From Candidula unifasciata (taxonomy: Eukaryota; Mollusca; Gastropoda; Stylommatophora; Geomitridae): a stretch of 64,000 bases of DNA. This document shows, piece by piece, positions 22,501-32,333 of the stretch (position 1 is its first letter; every line of letters starts with the position of its first letter). The position numbers and the translations under genes were made by a program. The stretch spans positions 406,311 through 470,310 of the forward strand of contig CAJHNH020008444.1 in NCBI GenBank assembly GCA_905116865.2, read 5' to 3'. Below the pieces are notes generated by a model, which saw only the letters and a program-made list of their open reading frames with translations, searched no databases and had not been told where the DNA came from.

Positions 22501-22839
22501 TAGTGTTGAAATTAGCTGTAAACCGTAATACAATGTGCCAACTGCCTTTTTAAGGAAGAAGATGGAAATAAAAATGGACACAATTATGAAATTGTGGGCA
22601 AGATTACAGCTAAATCAACTGAGGTACAAGAGTTTTCAAAAGCTTGTTCATTATTCATTTACAGATCATCTTTATTGCACACTGGACATGACATGATGTT
22701 TTTCAAAGTTGGACGTCACGCAAGATGGCGGGGTGACCATGTCGTCTACCACAACAAATTGATTCTGTTTTTTTTTTAAAATAACATGAAGTGATTTTTC
22801 TAAAGCTATATTCAGCAAATCCTAATATGTGACAGTGAA

Positions 22840-22985
22840 TCTGAATTGGCAGAGAGGAAGTGGAGAAGAAGCTAACAAGAAAGACCTGGATACACAATTG
22901 TGTTAAATGGACAGGCCTCAAACATACAAACATCAAGTCTATTGCGTCTGACGGACAGAGTTGGGGGTGACTTAACAGTCAACAA
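22840..22985 (+). pseudogene. LINE-zeta tail, degenerate
   Basis: Broken frames give a TWIHN, WTGLKHTNIKSIASDG-like tail, the same family as the open copy at 59465-59645. Confidence 0.55.
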
Positions 22986-23280
22986 TAATTGGTGACCCTA
23001 TGACACAGTACTATGGAACTGTGATGATGAATCATGGACAATCAGCAGATTAGTGAGAATCACAGGGAAGCTGGAGAGATTATTTACTGAGGAATTTTGT
23101 TTCATAGTATGATGTTTTATAGAGAAATTATGGGGATACAACAGAAGGTCTAGAGGTTGTCCACTCAAGTATTGGATAGATGGAATACTTGAGGCCATGA
23201 ATACCCAGGCAGCACACACCAAGGCTTGCCCCAGATGCTTCTTCAAAACCTGAAGGGATGAGAACATCATAGAGAGATAC

Positions 23281-23440
23281 TTTTTCTTCTTCACATTCAT
23301 CGGCTGTAAATCAGAAAGTACTTGTTGTTGAGCCACTCTGGACTTTTGTTTCACATCTTGAGTTTTGTGTGCACATACGTTTTACAAATCTGGGTCTGTT
23401 CTTTTGTCGCTCATAAAGGGGCCTCAGAACCCACACAGAC
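23281..23440 (-). repeat. SINE-A copy, antisense, internally deleted
   Basis: Both ends are present (TTCTTCTTCACATTCATCGG and GGGGCCTCAGAACCCACAC) but roughly 120 bases of the middle are missing. Confidence 0.75.
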
Positions 23441-23994
23441 AGTTTTGTACCGTGGCATGAAGAACATCTGTTACAGTTTATGGAGGTACAGGAGACAGCG
23501 GACGAGGAATGGAACTGACCATCGCATCTCATATGCTGCTGCCTACACTATGTGAATGCTTGACACTATTTGCCAATGGCACTATCTGCTACTGGACCAT
23601 CTTCACACACAACAGAAGATAATAAATTACAACAAATCTTTTCTTTTTTCAATATATATAAACAACAGACACAATAGATCATTTAAAAAAAAATTTTTTT
23701 ATATCAAATACATTTGTTAAATTGAAATTTGAAAAAAAAAAAAAGCAAGACAAGAAAAGAAATGATTTGCACAATTATTTGGCTACAGAAGTGTTAACAA
23801 ATGTGACCCAGCCACCATTAGCAAATTCCATATACTGGAATGATTAATACAAGTTTTATTCTGCTAAATGCGTTGTTAAAAACAACCAAACCAATTCACC
23901 TCAAATTGCTAAACACAAGCAGTAAGACAGCTTGGGAGACAATTATTATCAAAAACATTCAAAGAATATTTGAAATAAAAAATTAGAAGCAAAA

Positions 23995-24240
23995 TCAATC
24001 AGACGCTGTGTGCGCAACAAAAATCTGGCAGCAATGGATCTTCAGTATGCTCTTTCTTTCGCTCTGGATGTGCATTCTCTCAGACTGTTTTTTTTCCCAT
24101 CTCTTGATGTTATCCTCCCACTTGTACTGCAGTGTGCCTCTTGCTTGTTTGCCTTCGATTTTTCCCTCCAGTATGATTTTGATAAGAGTGCTAGGAATTT
24201 TTTTTATACGGTCAAGATATTTCACTTGCCACTTCGTTTT
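23995..24240 (-). pseudogene. LINE-delta 3' tail
   Basis: MKYLDRIKKIPSTLIKII, then LEGKIEGKQARGTLQYKW and DNIKRW, then VAHTASD: the terminal basic segment of an RT ORF, truncated at its 5' end. Confidence 0.8.
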
Positions 24241-24329
24241 TTAAAACTAATTTAGCAACTCTCTTTTCATTCCTGGTTTCTTCAGAACCTTTGACTGCTT
24301 TTATTTTCATGATATAAGACTTATTCTTC

Positions 24330-24470
24330 TTGTAATGAGTCTAGTTGGAGAGGTCCTGGGTTCAAATCATGGTTGAGGCCCTAGTTCCTGCGATGACCTT
24401 CCTAGTGTTGAAAGCAGGGTATTGTGGACTGGGTCTCTGCTGTCCCAGTGTGTAGCAACAGTGTCTAAAT
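24330..24470 (+). repeat. Possible tRNA-derived SINE fragment
   Basis: GAGTCTAGTTGGAGAGGTCC followed by GGGTTCAAATC, a B-box-like block. Only one copy seen. Confidence 0.3.
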
Positions 24471-24649
24471 GACCCATGTGACTCAACGATAGATTGTCTG
24501 GAACACAAGATGCTGACACATGTTTATTCTCTTTCCATACTATGTATAGCTCATCATCTGTCACTACAAATTCATGGACAGTTTTGACTGCTGATCATAC
24601 GGTGCAGACCGTAAATACAATTTACTTACTTACAGACACGGCATGCACA

Positions 24650-24925
24650 CTTCTCCTCCTTTGTTCACCGGCTGAAAGCTCTGGCGGAAAGTCCTGGTTG
24701 TTCATCCATCTGTGCCACGGCCTCGGTTTTGCATGTACATCTCTTTTACTGGCTTACTTGTGTGCAGTTGGCTGTTCCTTGCCACTCAGTCAGATGTACT
24801 CTGACATGGAATAAAAGTTCCCCCCCCCTTTCCCAATTAGTCGACTTCTATGACATGCTTGTTGGGAAGGCAGTGGATCTATTCTTGATTTCCCTACAAT
24901 GGGGCCCCAGAACCCACAGGGGTCA
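24650..24925 (-). repeat. SINE-A copy, antisense
   Basis: From CTTCTCCTCCTTTGTTCACC to ATGGGGCCCCAGAACCCAC. A C run near 24823 interrupts it. Confidence 0.88.
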
Positions 24926-25319
24926 TCATGCTTACAAAGTTATATGTAATTCAATGACAGGTTCATTTCCACATAAATATTTCCACTCATCACAGTCTAC
25001 ATCTATTCAGGTGTTCGTCCATCTCGCAAAAAAAATGGCCAGGGTCTTATGACCACTGCTGCCTGCTTGGAAATTGGCTCTTCCGCTCAAACACTCGCAT
25101 CCATTCACTTCAGCACCAAAACACAGAATGAACTCATTCTTTTTCTCCCTGAGTTACTTTCTGTCCACACATGCCGTTCTATTTCCTTGGTTCATCTGGA
25201 ACGCCATCCACTTCCTTGCCTTTCACAACTTCTCATGATAAAACATACTCATTAGTTCAAACTATATTTGACCCAAGTTTCCTACTTGGACATTCACCTA
25301 TATATTATGCTGGTTAGGA

Positions 25320-26741
25320 ATTCCCTCTGACATCTGCTATACTCTCCAACTAGCCTCATTAAATTCCCTCTGACATCTGCTATACTCTCCAACTAGCCTC
25401 ATTAAATTCCCTCTGACATCTGCTACACTCTCCAACTAGCCTCATTAAATTCCCTCTAACATCTTTTATACTCAACTAGCCTCATTAAATTCCCTCTGAC
25501 ATCTGCTATACTCTCCAACTATCCTCATTAAATTCCCTCTGACATCTGCTATACTCTCCAACTAGCCTCATTAAATTCCCTCTGACATCTGCTATACTCT
25601 CCAGTCCAACTAGCCTCATTAAATTCCCTCCGACATCTTCTATACTCTCCAACTATCCTCATTAAATTCCCTCTGACATCTGCTATACTCTCCAACTGGC
25701 CTCATTAAATTCCCTCTGACATCTGCTATACTCTAAAACTAGCCTCATTAAATTCCCTCTGACATCTGCTATACTCTCCAGTCCAACTAGCCTCATTAAA
25801 TTCCCTCCGACATCTTCTATACTCTCCAACTATCCTCATTAAATTCCCTCTGACATCTGCTATACTCTCCAACTGGCCTCATTAAATTCCCTCTGACATC
25901 TGCTATACTCTAAAACAAGCCTCATTAAATTCCCTCTGACATCTGCTATACTCTCCAACTAGCCTCATTAAATTCCCTCTAACATCTGTTATACTCTCCA
26001 ACTATCCTCATTAAATTCCCTCTGACATCTGCTATACTCTCCAACTAGCCTCATTAAATTCCCTCTGACATCTGCTATACTCTCCAACTAGCCTCATTAA
26101 ATTCCCTCTGACATCTGCTATACTCTCCAACTAGCCTCATTAAATTCCCTCCGACATCTTCTATACTCTCCAACTATCCTCATTAAATTCCCTCTGACAT
26201 CTGCTATACTCTCCAACTGGCCTCATTAAATTCCCTCTGACATCTGCTATATTCTAAAACTAGCCTCATTAAATTCCCTCTGACATCTGCTATACTCTCC
26301 AACTAGCCTCATTAAATTCCCTCTAACATCTGTTATACTCTCCAACTATCCTCATTAAATTCCCTCTGACATCTGCTATACTGTCCAACTAGCCTCATTA
26401 AATTCCCTCCGACGTCTGCTATACTCTCCAACTAGCCTCATTAAATTCCCTCTGACATCTGCTATACTCTCCAACTAGCCTCATTAAATTCCCTCTGACA
26501 TCTGCTATACTCTCCAATGAGCCTCATTAAATTCCCTCTGACATCTGCTATACTCTCCAATGAGCCTCATTAAATTCCCTCTGACATCTGCTATACTCTC
26601 CAATGAGCCTCATTAAATTCCCTCTGACATCTGCTATACTCTCCAACTAGCCTCATTAAATTCCCTCTGACATCTGCTATACTCTCCAACTAGCCTCATT
26701 AAATTCCCTCTGACGTCTGCTACACTCTCCAACTAGCCTCA
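25320..26741. repeat. Minisatellite, ~33 copies of a 43-bp unit with higher-order pattern
   Basis: Unit ATTCCCTCTGACATCTGCTA, TACTCTCCAACTAGCC, TCATTAA. Variants (CCAGTCCAACTAGC, CCGACATCTTC, CTATCC, CTGGCC, CTAAAACTAGCC) recur in the same order at about 25600, 25780 and 26130, so blocks of four units were copied together. A long stretch without open reading frames. Confidence 0.95.
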
Positions 26742-27490
26742 ACACACTTTAGTATATTTACATCTTCAGAGACTCATTATGATTTTCTAACTGTCTTTGC
26801 ACTGTCCATTTTCATTGTCTGCCTAAGACGCTAAATAATTTAATTTAAAAAAAAGGCCAACAATAAATTAATTTTTGACCAAAAGATTTTATAAAAGTCT
26901 AACAAAGACAAGTAATAAGTCAAACATGAATTAGTAGGCAAATACAAAATAAAAAAAGGTTGGCTTCAGTAAACCAAAATTAATTAACATTTTATAAACA
27001 ATACTTACAAAAAATGTTATTTTAACATTAAATTCAATACATAATTGTTTTCACAGTTGAAAAGAAAAAAAAAAATTTTTTTTTGGAAACAGCCAATGAA
27101 AAATAACTGAAACAACAAACTTAAAATGGCTTCAAAAAATTAGCAAATGGGAAAACAATGTCACAAATTAAATAAAACAGACACAATGTACAGAGCATGG
27201 AAAATACTCAGAACCATTATCTGTCTTTATGCTGGGTTGGAAAAGTGGTGAATCGTGTTAATAAGATGTATTTGAAAGTTGTGTCAAGAACCGACATCAC
27301 CATGCTTTCATGTCGAGTTTTACTTTCCCCTTGTTTCTATATATATCTCTGAGAGAATAAACGCTTCCTCAATTGAGGAAAACAAGAAACAGAAATGAGG
27401 TTGAGAATGACATGATTACAATTCAATCACCATATTAAATATGTTGTAAGTTAACGATTTTTAAAAACTATATTATACTGAAAAATCTAT
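26742..27490. other. No gene seen, AT-rich
   Basis: AT-rich sequence with A/T homopolymers and no exon. Confidence 0.45.
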
Positions 27491-27493
27491 TTT

Positions 27494-27950
27494 CCATGTG
27501 TTTTTATTTCTTCTTTTTCTGCCTTTCTATCCCCCAATGGTGCATAGGCCCTCAATCAACTCACTCCAAGTCGTTCTATCCTTCGCCATTGCATGGAGCT
27601 CTCCCCATGTCCTCCCAATCTTTCTAACCTCGTTCTCGAGCTCTCTTCTCCATGTGTTTTTCTGGAGGTTTTCCTAGCTGAGAGGAGGTACGTCACACTT
27701 CTTCTATTTGAAGAGCCTTCCCTCGTCTTGGTTGGCTGGATTTTATTTGCTTCTCTTTTTGACTTATCCATGGTTGGTTGGTTTTTGTGGCTATGGTTTT
27801 TACAGGATGAGGTAGCCAACCTCAAGCCCAACCCTACCCTTAGTCGCCTCTTACAACATGCCTGGCGGGTGCAGCGTCACGATTCTTTGCTTCCCGTGAG
27901 GGCCCCGGTGACACACGGGCGGTGTTTTTATTTACCCTTTAATAAAGTAC
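27494..27950 (-). mobile_element. Internally deleted LINE (5' end joined to 3' end)
   Basis: On the minus strand, a head with CACCGGGGCCCTCACGGG and GGCATGTTGTAAGAGGCGAC leads to ATG GAT AAG and an open frame (MDKSKREANKIQPTKTREG). About 120 bases on it joins, in another frame, the last ~45 residues of an RT ORF: NTWRRELENEVRKIGRTWGE, then MAKDRTTWSELIEGLC and stop. It ends AAGAAGAAAT. The RT body is missing, so the element keeps both LINE ends only. Confidence 0.75.
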
Positions 27951-28384
27951 ATATTTCACGTCTGGGGTCACTGGTGATTTTGCTTCTACAAAATGAGATC
28001 GCGGCTTGAAAATAGTTGGGAATCACAGCAAAAGAAGAATTTTAGTAATTTAATTGTCCTGAAGGAGACTAACATAACATCACGGAAAAAAATAATTAAT
28101 AGAGGCTGTTGTTACAGATGGATTGAATAAGAAGAAAACCTAGAACAAATGATAACGTTAAAGATTTTTGCAGAGAGAAACAGATGAAAACTACCAGAGA
28201 AGATTGCAGCATTTTATCATGGCAAGGAATGGTTCTGGCTAGCACATACTGTTGGAGACCTCAATAAGTAGGCATGATCGCTCAAGTGAATCGACAAGGC
28301 ACTTGATGAAAATGGTGGTCTTTTCAATGCCTGTCTTTTTCTTGTTTCTTCTTTGAGGACTGCACATTCAATCTCTACAGTGAT

Positions 28385-29005
28385 TTCTTCTTCTTCTTAG
28401 CATTCACCGGCTGTAAACTGCGGTACAACGTTTGGCTGTTTTTCCACTTCTGGACTTCAGTCTTGTTCTAGAACTTGAGTTGTGCGTGCACTTTTCCTTT
28501 ACAAATCTGGCTTAATTGTATGCAGACTGTTGGTTCTACACTGTGGGGATGGGAGGTGTGTGGGTGTGTGTGTATGGAATATGTACGTGTGTATGTTGAT
28601 GGGTAAGTGAGTGAATTAATAGGTTGGCGTGCGCATGTGTGTGTGTGTGCGCACACCTCCAAGTGTACCCATGCATTTTACAAACAATGCTTTTATGTTT
28701 TTTCTTGATATTTATAATATGCATATTATTATATGAACATAACATGCTTTATTGATAAAATACAACTGCTGTGTGAAAGGTGGGTGTTTGGAAAGGCTGA
28801 AAGTAAAACGGGCCTGTGTGCCCAATTTGTAACCTTTTGAAAATAAAGTTTGTTTGTTCATTCATTCGTTCGTTTTTTTACCTCTCAGGCAGATGCACTC
28901 CGACTTCAAAGAAACGACCAGCAATTACTCCAGTCTTACGACATGCTTAATAGGGAGCAGCAGTCTAGTCTTTGTTAGCCCACAATGGGGCCCTGGAAGC
29001 CACAG
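28385..29005 (-). repeat. SINE-A copy, antisense, split by a ~340-bp insert
   Basis: The 3' part is 28385-28536 (TTAGCATTCACCGGCTGTAA to CTGTTGGTTCT) and the 5' part 28878-29005 (ACCTCTCAGGCAGATGCACT to GGGGCCCTGGAAGCCACAGG). Between them lies a GT-rich insert of unknown type. Confidence 0.8.
28537..28877. other. Insert inside a SINE-A copy
   Basis: Begins with G/T-rich GTGTGTGGGTGTGTGTG, contains AATAAAG and ends (TTCATTCG)n-like then T7. The terminal repeat-plus-T run suggests retroposition, but I cannot identify the family. Confidence 0.45.
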
Positions 29006-29029
29006 GGGAATGCAGTAGTTTGATACAAA

Positions 29030-29375
29030 GTCACTCATGAAACAGTCACTAGAGACTTTATACATCACAGACTGCTCTCAGACCAAATGAACATGTTTTG
29101 GCACTCTATACATCAAGGTCTGTTCTAAAAAAAAAAAACCTGTTAGTGCTCATTATGTCACATACTGCTCTTTAACCAAATGAACATATTCTAGCTGTAC
29201 ATCACATAATGCTGTCAAAATAAACAAATTACAGTGCTCTATATGTCAGGTGTTGTTCTTAGCCAAGATGCATTTGAGTGTTCCGTATGTCACATACTGT
29301 TCTCAGCCAAACTGAACATGCTTTAGTGCTCCACACATTACATACCATTCTCAAATACAATGAATGTGTTTTAGC
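29030..29375. repeat. Diverged tandem array, ~60-bp period
   Basis: About six copies of a unit built on CATACTGTTCTCAGCCAAA, TGAACATG and TTTTAGTGCTC. Decayed. Confidence 0.7.
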
Positions 29376-30344
29376 TATGAAAGCTGTGCGTTGGTGCGAC
29401 AGAGCAAAGGTTAACATCTTTCTCAGGTAGCTATGTGCTCAAAACCCTCCCAAACTTTCTCCCCTCGATAAAGAGGTTTTGTTGTGATGATACCAGGTCA
29501 TTTCTCAGCCTAAAAACCGGCAGGAATAAACTTTCTGGGAAGTAAAGGTGTTCTACACATATGAAGCTAGCATTACAGACGAAATACTGCATGAAAAAGA
29601 GGTCCTTTACTTATGAGGGGGGGTTTCATATAAAAACCAGGTCAGGTCGTGAACAGTCTATTATACATAATTCACACCTAATTGAAACTTATTCCGCTCA
29701 TACACTTGGATCACCATCTTGTACTGTAATTGACTGATGAGTTTCTATAGGTTTCACCCCTACTGATGTTTTTAAAAAGGGTAATATAATTGTTTCTCTT
29801 GTAACTGTTTTAACTGTTTCTCTTTGGTGTAGGTCAAAAGTTGGGTTGCCATCTTTAAACTGGCATTATGACATCACTGTTTATCTGCACCATGATGTCA
29901 AGTACTTAACACTCTTGACATCCTTAACAACAATAGTGACAGGTTACAAGGCAATGGCACAGTTACTGTAATTTTTATCACACTTTTGAGGTTTTCATTT
30001 TTGACTGTTGAAAAAAAAAAGTTGACTGTGTATTCTTTACAGGACGTTGCAGAACCAACCCTCAGCATTTGATGGCTATTTTGGTTTCATTAGATAATTT
30101 TATGTTCAGTAGTTTGCCATTACTCTCTCAATGGTCAGCTCCTGATACACCTGTCAAAATAAATGCAAGGCAGTCTGCTGCCAAAATTACCCATAGCTGG
30201 ATTTGAAACGGGAACCTTGGAATTACAAAGCGCCTTCGCAAAGTGAAGATGCCGACCTGAACTGCATTTTACAAAATTACGGAGATCTGCTTGGTTCACA
30301 CAAACATAAATTTAGCAGAAATGAGATGACTTAAACAGAAGTGT
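29376..30344. other. No gene seen
   Basis: No recognisable exon or repeat. Confidence 0.4.
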
Positions 30345-30490
30345 GAGCCATTTGGTGTAGTGACTAGATGCTTATCTTTGGTTCAAATTAACAGTAGGCC
30401 AGGTTTTTTTTCTCAAAAATGATCCTGGTTCTCAGGTTGATCCAGCCGACAATGGGCACCAAGTGAAGCCGCCCATGGGTGTAACATAAA
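30345..30490 (+). repeat. SINE-C fragment, sense
   Basis: GCCATTTGGTGTAGTGACTA followed by a T run, CAAAAATGATCCTGG and a GTTGATCC block, diverged from the copy at 12945. Confidence 0.45.
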
Positions 30491-30769
30491 TGATATACAG
30501 CAGTGTTTCCCAAATTTTTCTTAGTCGAGGCGCCTTTTTTCAATTAAAATTTTCCCAAGGCGCCCTAACCTATGAAAAAGTATGACTATTCAAATGTAAG
30601 AGATAAAAAAAAAATTTCCTGTATCTTCAAATATTTTGAGGTGCCCCTGTGAAGAGGTCATGGCTCCCGGGGCGCTAAGGCGACAGTTTGGAAATCACTT
30701 ATATACAGTACACACATAAAGTAAAGGACCCTTTAGTGTGCTTTCAGGCACATTAAGCAAACTTCTTCT

Positions 30770-31345
30770 TCTTCAGCGATCTCTGGTCATGCTCATAATC
30801 CACTGTGGGTCATAAACTGGGATGTCTTTTCAAGGTCTCTTAGGTTTCCCCAAAGCTTAGTTGTCAGTTCTACTGGGTGTTGCCATATGTCGCTCCGCAG
30901 CTCCGCCAGGAGAGGACAGTCTTGCAGGACATGTTCTGGAGTCTGTTCAGCACGAAAGCACTGGCAGAGAGCTGTTTGGCTCATACCTAATTTATATGAG
31001 TGTTTTTTGAGTCTGCAGTGTCCAGTGCGTAAGTGAAAAACTGTGACTTGGTCTGTTCTGTTCAAGTGTTTCAGAAAATATTTTTCGTAATTATAACCAG
31101 TGTTGGTTTTCCAATCTGTTTCTGATTTTCTCTTAATGAGAGTTTTGACTTCAGGAAAAGATAGTTGCTGGTAGGTCTGTGGTTTGTTACTGCCTTCCTT
31201 GGCTAAAGCATCAGCGCTTTCATTGCCTTTGATGCCATAGTGAGATGGAATCCACTGCAAGTGAATTTCTGCCTTTTTTGACAACACAGCAAGTTCTTTT
31301 GTTAGACTTTGTAGTGTGCTGTCGGTAGGTTTGGACTTAAGGGCA
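30770..31345 (-). pseudogene. LINE-beta 3' fragment with intact RNase H frame
   Basis: Open from PTDSTLQSLTKELAVLSK through IHLQWIPSHYGIKGNESADA to [20 protein letters not shown] and a stop. WIPSHxGIxGNExADxLAKxG is the C-terminal RNase H motif of I/Jockey-type non-LTR elements. The 3' tail is GAAGAAGAAG. No RT domain: 5'-truncated. Confidence 0.85.
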
Positions 31346-31349
31346 CATT

Positions 31350-31575
31350 AAGCATACAGGGCTAGACCTTAATTTTATAGACCAATCAGCTCTTGGTTGG
31401 TAATGTGGTCAGTATCACACCAGCTGCCTTTACTTTCCAGAACTGTACCTTGTACCCATTTGTGGCTAGGTCGACCTGTCGCCAAGGTCATTTCTGAAAA
31501 AGTCCGGCTTTGCCAGCACCTAAACCAATGACCTTCAGATCCGCAGGTGAACTTCTAATCGATACACCATGGTGG
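31350..31575 (-). repeat. SINE-C copy, antisense
   Basis: GCTAGACCTTAATTTTATAG to GATCCGCAGGTGAACTTC and ACACCATGGTGGCC. The head on the minus strand resembles a decayed tRNA. Confidence 0.6.
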
Positions 31576-31744
31576 CCCAACATATACACATACACAGGTA
31601 ATCCATTACAAACAAAACATACACATTTGTTAAATAACACACATGACAAGAACATATACATGTTCAAATAATACATACACACATCACAAACAACATATAC
31701 ACACACCTGAAACATTACAGCAACTGGTGATGTGTACATATAGA

Positions 31745-32060
31745 AACAAATATAATGTAGTTGAATGCTGAATAAGGAATTCGGCATCACAGCACTCAGG
31801 ATATTCCCATAAGCACTTAGTCCCAGTCTTCAGCAGCAAACGCAAGAGTTCCGATTCCGATGGCTCCAGTAACAGTCTGATTGTATTTCCATCTCGCTTT
31901 TCCCTCGAGTGTTGAGCATCGGCCAGATTCTCTGGTCACTCCTCGCAGCACTCTACTTCTCCTCAGACCGTGATGATCTATTTGTGCCTCTGCAATGTTC
32001 ACTCGCTCTTAAAGAATCCTTACACCATCTAGTTTGTCATGCGTGCATCTATTCACCACC
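31745..32060 (-). pseudogene. LINE-gamma 3' fragment just downstream of RABL6
   Basis: Minus frames read IDHHGLRRSRVLRGVTRESG, then KARWKYNQTVTGAIGIGTL, the family tail. Same orientation as RABL6 and 65 bases past its stop. Confidence 0.75.
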
Positions 32061-32126
32061 AAGTGGTGCAGAACCACTTAAAATAAAATGTACAAACACA
32101 CAAAATAAAACGACACACGTTTAGTG

Positions 32127-32333
32127 CTACAAGGTCTCATACTCTCCGCTGACATTGCCCAGAAATGCCTCAAGGTCGTTGTCAGGCTCTGGTTCTTCCG
32201 TTTTCTTTTTCTTCTTCTTTTCTTTCTTAGCTGATGATCCTTCCTTGCTGGTCTTTTCTTTACCTTCTTTCTTCTTCTTCTCGTCTTTGTCCTTTTCTTT
32301 CTTCTTTTTGTGTTTCTTTTCGGGTTTCTCTTC
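32127..32333 (-). CDS. RABL6: RABL6 coding exon 14 and stop
   Basis: Residues 768-835. A long Lys/Glu tract (likely nuclear localisation type), then the family C-terminus [17 protein letters not shown] and TAG. The acceptor is TCCATCCAG. A minus-orientation LINE-gamma fragment follows from about 32060, so it may form part of the 3' untranslated region. Confidence 0.93.
   Translation of the reverse strand, partial: EEKPEKKHKKKKEKDKDEKKKKEGKEKTSKEGSSAKKEKKKKKKTEEPEPDNDLEAFLGNVSGEYETL

Noticed and set aside
22703..23354. Open frames of 77 and 118 residues on the minus strand
   Set aside because: No recognisable motif; they overlap the LINE-zeta remnant and the deleted SINE-A copy.
25320..26741. 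CRISPR-like array
   Set aside because: Units are directly adjacent with no unique spacers, and the genome is eukaryotic.
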